Notes under the pieces: model-generated | What the model was told of the DNA's origin: nothing | Database searches by the model: none | The model's input: the letters and a program-made list of their open reading frames with translations, nothing else | Source of the DNA: Candidatus Neoanaerotignum tabaqchaliae | GTDB lineage: Bacteria > Bacillota > Clostridia > Lachnospirales > Anaerotignaceae | Direction: 5' to 3' | Assembly (NCBI GenBank): GCA_904420235.1 | Contig: CAJFUS010000008.1 | Coordinates: 1 to 16,126 of the forward strand | DNA length: 16,126 nt | Translations under genes and position numbers: made by a program | Shown: positions 1 through 7,073 of the stretch, piece after piece | How the letters are laid out: every line of letters begins with the position of its first letter | Numbering within the stretch: position 1 is the stretch's first letter

Positions 1-596
1 GTAATTTCAGGATATTTAAGCTCCTTTTTATATGTCGCGGCCGTTTCCCTGGCAAGTCCAATTATGCTGAAGCAGTCCGGTCTGTTTGATGTAATCTCAA
101 ACTCAACAGCCTCGTCCTTAAGGTCCATAACATCAACAACATCGGCTCCAAGCTTTTCCTCATTTGGGAAAATATAGATACCGTTTTCGGGAGCTTCAGG
201 GAAATCATGCCTGTCGCAGCCAAGCTCCTCAACGGAGCAAAGCATGCCGTTAGATTCAACTCCCCTTAATTTGCCTTTTTTAATTTTAACACCGTTGGCC
301 AATGTGGAGCCGCTTAAAGCCACAGGAACATAAGCTCCAACATAAAGGTTTTTAGCTCCGGTTACAATCTGCAAAGGCTCGCCGTCTCCAACGTCTATTT
401 TTGTAACAACCAGCTTGTCGGCGTCAGGGTGCTTTTCTATTGAGAGCACTTTGCCAACAACAACATTTTTAATATCGCCGGCTATAATGGTATATCCCTC
501 AACCTTTGAGCCGCTTAATGTAATATCCTCAACATAATCCTTTATATCGGCCTCAACATCAACATAGTCCTTTAACCATGACATTGACAAATTCAT
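1..596 (-). CDS. pheT: Phenylalanyl-tRNA synthetase beta subunit, N-terminal part (cut by window edge)
   Basis: This is the beta chain of the (alpha-beta)2 cytoplasmic enzyme that charges tRNA-Phe. The visible part, about 198 codons, starts MNLSMSWLKDYV and contains the EMAP/OB-fold tRNA-binding domain at about residues 40-150, with the typical stretch KHPDADKL and later SNGMLCS. It is followed by the start of the B1 domain (EITSNRPDC, then GLARE). The rest, including editing (B3/B4) and anticodon-binding domains, lies beyond position 1. The start is the ATG at 594-596, 21 nt after the pheS stop, behind a GGGAGAG Shine-Dalgarno. A second ATG four codons later is a less likely alternative. Close spacing to pheS indicates co-transcription under the T-box leader. 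The family assignment is firm; only the 3' end is unseen. Confidence 0.96.
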   Translation of the reverse strand, partial: MNLSMSWLKDYVDVEADIKDYVEDITLSGSKVEGYTIIAGDIKNVVVGKVLSIEKHPDADKLVVTKIDVGDGEPLQIVTGAKNLYVGAYVPVALSGSTLANGVKIKKGKLRGVESNGMLCSVEELGCDRHDFPEAPENGIYIFPNEEKLGADVVDVMDLKDEAVEFEITSNRPDCFSIIGLARETAATYKKELKYPEI

Positions 597-617
597 TTAT
601 ACTCACTCTCCCACTAA

Positions 618-1637
618 TTAAAACTGTTTAAGGAATTTAACGTCGTTTTCAAAAAGAAGCCTTAAGTCCGTAATTCCGTATCTTTGCATTGCAACCCTCT
701 CAAGGCCCATTCCAAAAGCAAAGCCGCTGTATTCCTCCGGGTCTATTCCGCTCATCTCAAGAACCTTAGGGTGAACCATTCCGCAGCCAAGAAGCTCTAT
801 ATAGCCTTCTCCTTTGCAAACACGGCAGCCCTTTCCGCCGCAGGCAAAGCATGTAACGTCCATTTCAGCGCTGGGCTCTGTAAATGGGAAATGGTGCGGC
901 CTGAATCTTACTTTAACATCTTCCCCAAACAGTTCTTTGGCAAAAACCGCCAAGGCGCCTTTTAAGTCTCCCATAGTTATGTTTTTGTCAACCACAAGTC
1001 CCTCAAGCTGGTGGAAGATAGGCGAGTGGGTTGCGTCAACCTCGTCAGACCTGTATACTGTTCCTGGGCATATAACCTTAACTGGAAGCTTGCCCTTTTC
1101 CATTACTCTAACCTGAACGGGAGATGTTTGCGTTCTTAAAACTATTTCGCTGTTTATATAAAATGTGTCCTGCTCATCTCTGGCCGGGTGATTTTTAGGT
1201 ATGTTAAGGGCCTCAAAATTATAATAGTCCCTTTCAACCTCAGGGCCGTCGGCTATTTCATATCCCATGCCAATAAATATGTTTGATATTTCATCTATAA
1301 CTTTGTCAAGTGGGTGTCTGTGGCCGCAGGAGCATTTGTGTCCAGGCATTGTAACATCAATTTTCTCATTCTCAAGCCTGTGTTTAAGCTCAGCTGCCGC
1401 GAAGTCTTTTTTAACCTGCTCAATTTTAGATTCAATCTCATTTCTAACGTCGTTGGCAAGCTGGCCTATAACCGGTCTTTCCTCGTTTGAAAGGTCCTTC
1501 ATTCCTTTCAATATGGCTGTAAGCTCGCCCTTTTTGCCTAAAAATTTAACTTTAATCTCATCAAGTTCTTTTGTCTGTTTAGCCTGTTCGAGAGCCTCTA
1601 TGGCTTTTTTCTGTATCTCTTTAAGCTGTTCCCTCAT
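618..1637 (-). CDS. pheS: Phenylalanyl-tRNA synthetase alpha subunit
   Basis: This is the catalytic subunit of PheRS; it activates phenylalanine with ATP and transfers it to tRNA-Phe together with PheT. The protein has 339 residues, the usual length. It has an N-terminal charged coiled-coil (about 1-90), then the class II aaRS core with HPLDKV, a motif-2 region (YRSDEVDATHSPIFHQLEG) and motif 3 near the C terminus (GMGLERVAMQRYGI). A Cys cluster (CFACGGKGCRVC) precedes GCGMVHPKVL and is common in Firmicute PheS. The frame stays open upstream to 1715, but that part is T-box terminator sequence. The start is set at the ATG 1635-1637, preceded by AGAGGAGAG about 6 nt away. It is first in an operon with pheT. 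Confidence 0.97.
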   Translation of the reverse strand: MREQLKEIQKKAIEALEQAKQTKELDEIKVKFLGKKGELTAILKGMKDLSNEERPVIGQLANDVRNEIESKIEQVKKDFAAAELKHRLENEKIDVTMPGHKCSCGHRHPLDKVIDEISNIFIGMGYEIADGPEVERDYYNFEALNIPKNHPARDEQDTFYINSEIVLRTQTSPVQVRVMEKGKLPVKVICPGTVYRSDEVDATHSPIFHQLEGLVVDKNITMGDLKGALAVFAKELFGEDVKVRFRPHHFPFTEPSAEMDVTCFACGGKGCRVCKGEGYIELLGCGMVHPKVLEMSGIDPEEYSGFAFGMGLERVAMQRYGITDLRLLFENDVKFLKQF

Positions 1638-1659
1638 TTTAACTCTCCTCTCTTTGTAT

Positions 1660-1693
1660 AAAAAAAGCCCTCGTCCACAAAAGGGACGAAGGC
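1660..1693 (-). terminator. Attenuator terminator of the pheST T-box
   Basis: On the minus strand a 10-bp stem (GCCTTCGTCC with GGACGAGGGC, one T-G wobble) is followed by seven T. It lies directly before the pheS Shine-Dalgarno and is the terminator half of the T-box switch. Pairing of the T-box element with upstream sequence would form the competing antiterminator. Confidence 0.93.
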
Positions 1694-1929
1694 ATATCTC
1701 CGCGGTACCACCCAAATTCCCGCAAAAGCGGGCTTCTTAAAAATACTCAATCAAGTATCTTTGCTTAACGCGCAACAACGGACTTTCCTACTTAAACTTC
1801 AAAAAGCCGGCTCCGGCGTGAATTTCGTCACAGCTTTGCTTAAAAACGCTTACAGCCCAAGGCGTTTTCTCTCTTAAAGCATTTTATGCCGCGCTTACTT
1901 AGTCGCCATCAAAGCCATTTAACATATAC
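1660..1929 (-). promoter_or_regulatory. T-box riboswitch leader of pheST (Phe specifier)
   Basis: This untranslated leader senses uncharged tRNA and lets pheST be read when phenylalanyl-tRNA is short. Read on the minus strand it has the canonical T-box sequence TGGGTGGTACCGCGG at 1700-1714. The TGGT bulge (1707-1710) is complementary to an ACCA tRNA end, as expected for tRNA-Phe. The leader ends in a terminator hairpin at 1660-1693. In the stem I region an internal-loop candidate reads GAAATTCAC; the TTC at 1820-1822 would be the Phe specifier codon, followed by the usual purine. An AGTA box-like motif sits 5' of it. The T-box core is certain. The exact specifier placement is inferred from position and the downstream gene, not from a folded model. 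Confidence 0.95.
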
Positions 1930-1935
1930 CACTAT

Positions 1936-1963
1936 ATTTTACCACCAAGTTTTTTAATGTCAA
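1936..1963 (-). promoter_or_regulatory. pheS: Sigma-A type promoter of pheST
   Basis: On the minus strand there is a perfect -35 TTGACA (1958-1963), a 16-bp spacer and a -10 TAAAAT (1936-1941). Transcription would begin near 1929, just before the T-box leader. Confidence 0.8.
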
Positions 1964-1999
1964 TAACTTTTAATAAATTATATGTGTTTTCAAAAGCAA

Positions 2000-2017
2000 A
2001 AACCGAAACGGCGGTTT
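2000..2017 (-). terminator. Weak candidate terminator downstream of uppP
   Basis: The 302-bp spacer between the pheS promoter and uppP (1930-2231) has no credible gene. On the minus strand AAACCG and CGGTTT pair around a 6-nt loop and are followed by a short T run. A second small hairpin (ACGGC/GCCGT) lies just upstream near 2020-2036. Either could end the uppP transcript, but the stems are short. Confidence 0.35.
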
Positions 2018-2231
2018 AAACGGCAAAACAAGCCGTATTTAATAAAATTAAAATGCACAGCCGCTTTATTACCTTTTTGGTTTTTATTTTATGTTTAACT
2101 TTTACGCCGCTTAACTTAATAAATTTAAATTTTCGATTTAAATCAAATCGGCAAAACCTTTTTAACAACGCATGCCTATTTATGAACGCCAATCTTTACT
2201 GCATCAAAACAGCTTTATTTTTGCCTTAAAA

Positions 2232-3029
2232 TTAAGCGTAAATTATGTGAGTAGCAAATTGGTCTATGGTAAGCAAAATTCCAAGTATGAACACATACAA
2301 TGAAAAATACTTAAGCTTTCCTCTATTAACAACGCCTATCATAAACTTAATGGCAAGAAATCCCGAAACAGCGGCGAATATAAATCCAACTATTATAGGC
2401 AAAGCCCCTATTTCAGCAAGTCCAGGGTCTCCGCCTGTAACTATATCCTTTAATGTTAAAGTCATGGCTCCCAATATAGCCGGTATAGAAAGCAGAAACG
2501 AAAATCTTGCGGCAGAGTTTCTGTTAAGGTTTCTGGCCAAAGCTCCCGAAATAGTCATACCGCTTCTTGATATGGCCGGACAAATGGCAATTCCCTGCAT
2601 TACGCCTATTACAACGGCGTCGGAATATGCCATGTCTTTTATCTTTTTAAAGCCTTTCTTTCTTGTGTCAGCATAAAGCAATATAGCCGCCGTAATCATA
2701 AAGTTTATGCCTATATAATTTCCTGTACCGAAAGTTTGGTCTATAATATCACTGAAAAGAAGAGCCGCTATTACAGTTGGTATTGTTGCCACAACAAGAA
2801 GATATGTTGTTTTTTGAAAAGGGTTCTTCACAAGACGCCATATATCTTCTCTGTAACATATAAAAACGGCTATAAGTGTGGCCACATGAAGTATAATGTC
2901 AAATGACATTGTCACTTCTTCCAATCCGAATATTTTTTGAAACAGCGTTAAATGACCAGAGCTGCTTACAGGAAGAAATTCTGTAAGTCCCTGAATAATA
3001 CCCAATATGGCCGCATGAATAATGCTCAT
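2232..3029 (-). CDS. uppP: Undecaprenyl-diphosphatase (UppP/BacA family)
   Basis: This integral membrane enzyme removes a phosphate from undecaprenyl pyrophosphate, recycling the lipid carrier for peptidoglycan and other wall polymers. Overexpression in other bacteria gives bacitracin tolerance. The protein has 265 residues, the family norm, and is almost entirely hydrophobic segments. It shows the two family signatures: E17 with PVSSSGH at residues 20-26, and SRSGMT at 154-159, which together form the active site. The start chosen is ATG 3027-3029, with GGAGG about 8 nt upstream. A TTG five codons earlier overlaps the Shine-Dalgarno itself and is rejected. The gene is monocistronic with its own promoter and is divergent from the helicase. 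Confidence 0.95.
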   Translation of the reverse strand: MSIIHAAILGIIQGLTEFLPVSSSGHLTLFQKIFGLEEVTMSFDIILHVATLIAVFICYREDIWRLVKNPFQKTTYLLVVATIPTVIAALLFSDIIDQTFGTGNYIGINFMITAAILLYADTRKKGFKKIKDMAYSDAVVIGVMQGIAICPAISRSGMTISGALARNLNRNSAARFSFLLSIPAILGAMTLTLKDIVTGGDPGLAEIGALPIIVGFIFAAVSGFLAIKFMIGVVNRGKLKYFSLYVFILGILLTIDQFATHIIYA

Positions 3030-3071
3030 CAATAAAACCTCCAAAACTTATAAATTTATAACGACTAAATC

Positions 3072-3100
3072 ATTATATTACAAAATTTTACACACCGCAA
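3072..3100 (-). promoter_or_regulatory. uppP: Promoter of uppP
   Basis: On the minus strand: -35 TTGCGG (3095-3100), a 17-bp spacer and a perfect -10 TATAAT (3072-3077). A second TATAAT lies just upstream at 3105-3110 and could be a tandem promoter, though I see no good -35 for it. Transcription would start near 3065, about 35 nt before the start codon. Confidence 0.7.
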
Positions 3101-3185
3101 TTTAATTATACCAAAATAAATAAAAATTAATATTAAATAATTATAAAATGTACCCTCTTACACAAAGTTTGAAAAAACGCGAAAA

Positions 3186-3215
3186 CCGCGGCGTGCACAT
3201 TTTGTTATGCCGCGG
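3186..3215. terminator. GC-rich hairpin in the divergent uppP/helicase spacer
   Basis: CCGCGGC (3186-3192) pairs perfectly with GCCGCGG (3209-3215) around a 16-nt loop in an otherwise AT-rich spacer. On the minus strand it is followed by TTTTCGCGTTTTTT, which resembles a terminator tail; the plus-strand tail CTCTTTT is weaker. It lies outside both predicted promoters, so it may insulate the two divergent units or end a short unannotated RNA. Confidence 0.45.
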
Positions 3216-3253
3216 CTCTTTTACAATGTATGTTCAATAACCGTTTAAATTCC

Positions 3254-3282
3254 TTGCATTTTATGTTGTTTGCTGTTATATT
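3254..3282 (+). promoter_or_regulatory. Promoter of the DEAD-box helicase gene
   Basis: -35 TTGCAT (3254-3259), a 17-bp spacer and -10 TATATT (3277-3282). The predicted start near 3289 leaves a leader of about 40 nt before the ATG. This is a reasonable but not perfect match to the consensus. Confidence 0.55.
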
Positions 3283-3328
3283 ATTTTTTGACTTTTTAAA
3301 GAATAGTGATTTTTGAAAGGAAGAAATA

Positions 3329-4981
3329 ATGGAAAATTTAAAATTTGAGGAACTTGGCCTTTCGGACTGGATAATAAGAGCTGTTAAAGATATGGGCTTC
3401 GAGGAAGCCTCGCCAATACAGTCGCAGGCCATACCGCTTATAAAAGAAGGCCACGATATTATAGGCCAATCCCAAACGGGAACGGGAAAAACAGCCTCCT
3501 TCGGCATACCCTGCCTTGAAATGATTGATTCCGATGACAGAAAGCTTCAGGCCCTTATACTTTGCCCTACAAGAGAGCTGGCAATACAGGTAAGTGAAGA
3601 ATTCAGAAAACTGCTGAAATTTAAAGATAATATACGCGTGCTTCCAATATACGGCGGACAGCCCATAGACAGACAAATACAAGCCCTTAAAAAAGGCGCT
3701 CAGGTCATTATAGGCACTCCCGGCCGCGTTATGGACCATATGAGAAGGCATACCCTTAAAATGGCCACCGTAAAGTATGTTGTGCTTGACGAGGCTGATG
3801 AAATGCTTGACATGGGATTTAGAGACGACATAGAGCTTATACTTAATAAGGTTCCGGAAGAAAGGCAAACAGTTATGTTTTCCGCCACAATGTCGCAGGA
3901 AATACTTGAGCTGTCAAAAAAATATTTAAACAATCCGGAATTTGTTAAAATATCAAGAAAAGAGCTTACTGTTCCAAACATAGAGCAGGTTTATTTTGAC
4001 GTCAAGGAAAAATATAAATTGGAGGCCCTTTGCCGTCTTATTGACGTATACTCTCCTAAATTAGCGATAGTGTTCTGCAACACCAAAAAGCGTGTTGACG
4101 ACGTTACAGAACAGCTTCTTGGACGCGGATACTTTGCCGATGGCCTTCATGGCGACCTTAAACAGCCTCAGCGTGACAGGGTTATGCAGAAATTCAGAAA
4201 CGGCGCCATAGAAATACTTGTAGCTACCGACGTGGCCGCCAGAGGCATAGACGTTGACGATGTTGACATTGTATTCAATTATGATATACCTCAAGATGAG
4301 GAGTATTACGTTCACCGCATAGGCAGAACAGGCCGCGCCGGAAAAAGCGGAATGGCATTCACATTCTGCGTAGGAAAAGAAATATATAAGCTTAGGGATA
4401 TTATGACCTACGCCAAAACAAAAATTAAACATCAGCTTTTGCCAACACTTGACGACATAGAGAAAAATAAAACCGATGTTTTTATTGATAAAGTAAAATC
4501 GGTTATATCAAACGGAAATCTTGAGAAATTTGCCGCCATAGCCGAAAACATGCTCGACGACGAAACTGAGATGATAGACATAGCGGCCGCGCTTATAAAA
4601 ATAAACATGGGAGAAATGTCCTCCGATTACAGTTCGGCCGAAAACGACCTTAACGTTAAAAATCCTCATGGAAACGCCGAGCCTAAAAGCAAAGACATGG
4701 TAAGGCTTTATGTTAATGCCGGAAAAAACAATAAAATCAAGGCCAAGGATATTGTGGGCGCCTTTGCCGGAGAAACAGGCGTTCCAGGCCAGCTTATAGG
4801 AGCCATAGATATATATGACGATTTCGCTTATGTTGATGTTCCATTTGAGTATGCGAAAGAAATTATAGACGGAATGAAAAACAGAAAAATAAAAGGCAGA
4901 AAAGTAAACATAGAAAAGGCTAAAAAAACAAGAAGCTTTAAATTTCTTCCAAAGCGTTCCGGAAAAAACAGAAAAAAATAA
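3329..4981 (+). CDS. DEAD-box ATP-dependent RNA helicase with DbpA-type RNA-binding domain
   Basis: This is an RNA helicase likely to act in ribosome assembly, mRNA turnover or cold adaptation. The protein has 550 residues. All core motifs are present in order: Q motif around Q31, motif I QTGTGKT (49-55), PTRELA (80-85), TPGR (130-133), DEAD (154-157), SAT (185-187), motif V ATDVAARGID (299-308) and motif VI HRIGRTGRAG (329-338). A helical linker (about 380-430) resembles the dimerisation region of CsdA/DeaD. It is followed by a DbpA/YxiN-like RNA-binding domain (about 457-533), a fold known to bind structured rRNA, and a short basic tail. The start ATG follows GAAAGGAAG. It is close to DeaD, CshA and DbpA/YxiN, and the sequence alone does not decide between these names. 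It is the only large plus-strand gene here. Confidence 0.95.
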   Translation: MENLKFEELGLSDWIIRAVKDMGFEEASPIQSQAIPLIKEGHDIIGQSQTGTGKTASFGIPCLEMIDSDDRKLQALILCPTRELAIQVSEEFRKLLKFKDNIRVLPIYGGQPIDRQIQALKKGAQVIIGTPGRVMDHMRRHTLKMATVKYVVLDEADEMLDMGFRDDIELILNKVPEERQTVMFSATMSQEILELSKKYLNNPEFVKISRKELTVPNIEQVYFDVKEKYKLEALCRLIDVYSPKLAIVFCNTKKRVDDVTEQLLGRGYFADGLHGDLKQPQRDRVMQKFRNGAIEILVATDVAARGIDVDDVDIVFNYDIPQDEEYYVHRIGRTGRAGKSGMAFTFCVGKEIYKLRDIMTYAKTKIKHQLLPTLDDIEKNKTDVFIDKVKSVISNGNLEKFAAIAENMLDDETEMIDIAAALIKINMGEMSSDYSSAENDLNVKNPHGNAEPKSKDMVRLYVNAGKNNKIKAKDIVGAFAGETGVPGQLIGAIDIYDDFAYVDVPFEYAKEIIDGMKNRKIKGRKVNIEKAKKTRSFKFLPKRSGKNRKK

Positions 4982-5074
4982 CCCGTTCATTTTTTCAAAA
5001 ATAATAATTAATTTCCATAACAATTCTGCGGGAATTAATAAATACTTTATAAATTAAAAAATAAAATCAAATTT

Positions 5075-5123
5075 TAAAAATAATTACGCCGTATATAAAA
5101 AATATGCGGCGTAATTATTTTTA
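5075..5123. terminator. Strong bidirectional terminator after the helicase gene
   Basis: A 22-bp inverted repeat with one wobble pair and a loop of five A. The outer arms are AAAAATAATTACGCCG (5076-5091) and its exact complement (5107-5122). The A run on the left and T run on the right make it work as a terminator in both directions. It ends the helicase transcript about 95 nt after the stop. The rest of the 310-bp spacer 4982-5291 is plain AT-rich DNA with no clear promoter or gene. Confidence 0.9.
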
Positions 5124-5291
5124 TCAATTATTTCATTTCTATAACAAAGCGCAGATTATATATAACCTGCCTAATATACACTTTAAAAACTTTATTATAA
5201 ATACCGCTTTATGTATTAAGAGTATTGTTAACATTATCAAAAAAAAATAAACCTGACCTACAATGTATGCAAAACTATATCGTCAGAAGTT

Positions 5292-5549
5292 ATGGAAGAA
5301 AGAAGCATTAAAAAATTAAATATAGAAATAAATTCACTTAACGCCTTCAAAGACTACATAAATTCATGCGATGATACCAATTTAAACCATAAAAAATTTA
5401 AAAAAACTGTATATGCTATTATAATTTCAGTTTCAATATTCGCGGTATCCTGCGCCGCGCTGATTATATATAAAAATAATTTTCAAAACTATAACATACA
5501 TTATCGAAGTAAAATATCTCAAGCTTTCAAAAGTTCAGAAACAACTTAA
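5292..5549 (+). CDS. Small hypothetical membrane protein
   Basis: This is an 85-residue ORF of unknown function. The N-terminal third is charged and soluble (MEERSIKKLNIEIN...). It is followed by one hydrophobic segment at about residues 40-61 (YAIIISVSIFAVSCAALIIY), then a short polar tail. The topology fits a single-pass protein with a cytoplasmic N terminus, loosely like the anchor of an anti-sigma factor or a sporulation/envelope peptide, but no family is recognised. The Shine-Dalgarno is poor (AGAAG, 4 nt before ATG) and codon use is AT-rich. It stands alone between two strong terminators. A second open frame overlaps its 3' end, so it may be the surviving part of a broken gene. Whether it is expressed is uncertain. 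Confidence 0.5.
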   Translation: MEERSIKKLNIEINSLNAFKDYINSCDDTNLNHKKFKKTVYAIIISVSIFAVSCAALIIYKNNFQNYNIHYRSKISQAFKSSETT

Positions 5550-5676
5550 AATATTGTTTATATTACTTCTTCGGGTTAAAAATATCACAAATATAAATGG
5601 AAAGAAAGCGACAGAAATAACGATTGAAGAAGCAATGCGCCTTTGGTTTGAGCCATGTAAATCCTGTATGCCCTAA
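5464..5676 (+). pseudogene. Possible gene remnant in the +1 frame overlapping the small membrane ORF
   Basis: A 70-codon open frame without a convincing start runs from just after a stop at 5461 to the TAA at 5674-5676. Its distal half reads like real coding sequence: NINGKKATEITIEEAMRLWF, then a CKSC pair near the end. It has no Shine-Dalgarno and no recognised family. It may be the C-terminal remnant of a decayed gene, perhaps joined to the 5292-5549 ORF by a frameshift, or just chance. I see no direct proof of either. Confidence 0.25.
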
Positions 5677-5721
5677 CATTTAAAATCGAGCCTGCAACTT
5701 TATTATATAAAAAAGATACAC

Positions 5722-5763
5722 TATAAAAGCCCTGTTCAAACTTAAATTGAACAGGCTTTTATA
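5722..5763. terminator. Hairpin terminator in the gene-poor spacer
   Basis: TATAAAAGCC-C-TGTTCAA pairs with TTGAACAGGCTTTTATA over 17 bp with a single bulged C and a 7-nt loop (5740-5746). Flanking A and T tracts let it act in either direction. It would close any transcript of the small plus-strand ORF. The remaining part of the 571-bp spacer 5550-6120 (about 5764-6051) is AT-rich and holds no gene I can support. Confidence 0.8.
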
Positions 5764-6051
5764 GGTTTTCGATATAATCAAAAAATAAATAAATTTATAA
5801 AATAAATACTTTTTTAAACATTGTGCACATTTATAAATCACTTCAATTTAAAAAATCCCATAACAATCCAAAATAATCCGCTTGCCATTTGTTCCGAAAT
5901 TTGAAACAGCTAAAACAGTAAATCTCATAAATAAAAAATTCAACTAAAAACACCTTTCATACAAATTGTTAGTTTTTAATCCATAATCAGGCATAAGGGC
6001 CCAAACTTTTGTGTTCTATCAATCGGCCGTTCACAGTAATTCTTAATAAGC

Positions 6052-6082
6052 AAAAACCGTCTTTCCAATTAAGGAAAGACGG
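6052..6082 (-). terminator. Terminator of panB
   Basis: On the minus strand a perfect 10-bp stem (CCGTCTTTCC with GGAAAGACGG, 6-nt loop) is followed by five T. It sits about 40 nt after the panB stop. Confidence 0.92.
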
Positions 6083-6120
6083 CTTATGGGGAAAATAATT
6101 AATACATGAACTCAGTTAAA

Positions 6121-6942
6121 TTAGTCGTCAAGGCCTTCTACCTTTGTGTTGTATGAATACTCAGGTGAAGGGAATGTTCCCTCAGTAACTTCTTTATGGT
6201 AAGCGTTAAAAGCGTCAAGCATCTGAGGTCCAAGGTTAGCGTATTTTTTAGCAAATTTAGGAACAAAATCTGTATATCCAAGCATATCGTGCATAACAAG
6301 GGCCTGAGCCTCGCACTCTTTTCCAGCTCCAATTCCGATTATAGGAATATTTATGTTATCTCTGATATATTTGCAAACTGAAACAGGAACGCCTTCAACC
6401 ATAATCATGAAAGCACCTGCTTCCTCAATAGCTTTAGCGTCTGCAAGAAGTTCGTTAGCGGCGTCCATGCTCTTTCCCTGAACCTTAAATCCGCCCATGT
6501 TAGCTGAACTTTGAGGTGTAAGACCGATATGTCCGCAAACAGGTATTCCAGCGTCAACAATAGCCTTAACAACAGCGGCAGAACGCCTTCCGCCTTCAAG
6601 CTTAATAGCGTCGCAGTTAATTTCCATCATAAAACGGTTGGCGGTGTGAACACCCTGCTCAACTGTTTCGTTATAGGAGCCAAAAGGCATATCGCCGATT
6701 ATAAATGTTGTAGGAGCTCCTCTTCTAACGGCCTTTCCATGATGAATGATATCGTCTGGAGTAACGCCAACAGTACCGTCATAACCAAGCATTGTCATTC
6801 CCATTGAGTCTCCAATAAGTATCATTTCCACATCGCTTTTTTCAACTATTGTAGCTGATGTGTAGTCGTAGCATGTAACAAGGCAAATTTTTCTTCCGTT
6901 TGTTTTGGTGGCTCTGATTTCAGGCACTGTAATCTTTCTCAT
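6121..6942 (-). CDS. panB: 3-methyl-2-oxobutanoate hydroxymethyltransferase (ketopantoate synthesis)
   Basis: The enzyme transfers a one-carbon unit from methylene-tetrahydrofolate to 2-oxoisovalerate, giving ketopantoate. This is the committed step toward pantothenate and coenzyme A. The protein has 273 residues, a normal length, and forms a TIM barrel. The Mg-binding aspartates are present as D45 (IGDSMGM) and D84 (IGDMPFGSY), and the catalytic base as E183 (MVEGVP). GHIGLTPQS and IGIGAGKECEAQ are also family signatures. The ATG follows AAAGGAG with good spacing. No panC, panD or panE lies in this window, so the gene stands alone, with a consensus promoter and a GntR regulator gene directly upstream in the same direction. 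Confidence 0.97.
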   Translation of the reverse strand: MRKITVPEIRATKTNGRKICLVTCYDYTSATIVEKSDVEMILIGDSMGMTMLGYDGTVGVTPDDIIHHGKAVRRGAPTTFIIGDMPFGSYNETVEQGVHTANRFMMEINCDAIKLEGGRRSAAVVKAIVDAGIPVCGHIGLTPQSSANMGGFKVQGKSMDAANELLADAKAIEEAGAFMIMVEGVPVSVCKYIRDNINIPIIGIGAGKECEAQALVMHDMLGYTDFVPKFAKKYANLGPQMLDAFNAYHKEVTEGTFPSPEYSYNTKVEGLDD

Positions 6943-7004
6943 AGTATCATTCTCCTTTGCAAATTATTCTGCTGACGCATTTTAATATTGGTAACACATA
7001 TATA

Positions 7005-7033
7005 ATTATATAGCCAATATTGTTCAATGTCAA
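7005..7033 (-). promoter_or_regulatory. panB: Consensus promoter of panB
   Basis: On the minus strand: perfect -35 TTGACA (7028-7033), an exactly 17-bp spacer and perfect -10 TATAAT (7005-7010). Transcription should start near 6998, leaving a leader of about 55 nt. A promoter this strong for a biosynthetic gene usually implies repression or other control; see the neighbouring operator. Confidence 0.9.
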
Positions 7034-7036
7034 TAG

Positions 7037-7049
7037 GTTGTTCAACAAC
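7037..7049. promoter_or_regulatory. Candidate GntR/FadR-type operator at the panB promoter
   Basis: GTTGTTCAACAAC is a 13-bp palindrome with 6-bp arms and a single central base. Its core TTGTTCAACAA fits the known GntR-family pattern TNGTnnnACNA. It ends 3 bp upstream of the panB -35 box, and the adjacent upstream gene encodes a FadR-subfamily regulator. Binding by that protein is an inference from position and pattern. Confidence 0.6.
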
Positions 7050-7073
7050 TAAAAAATTAAAAAAATTAATATG

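Noticed and set aside
1638..1715. N-terminal extension of PheS by 26 residues
   Set aside because: It would be translated from the T-box terminator and Shine-Dalgarno region; the internal ATG at 1637 has the ribosome site and matches the family start.
3338..3868. 176-codon minus-strand frame inside the helicase gene
   Set aside because: Antisense to the conserved DEAD-box core, no ribosome site or family resemblance.
5265..5287. CTGACC-17-TATATC promoter-like pair just before the small ORF
   Set aside because: Transcription would start at or after the ATG, leaving no leader or ribosome site; likely chance in AT-rich DNA.
5848..5943. 31-codon minus-strand ORF with a TTG start behind AAAGGTG
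   Set aside because: Short, AT-rich, no recognisable family, and the opposite strand is equally open over the same bases; not enough to call a gene.
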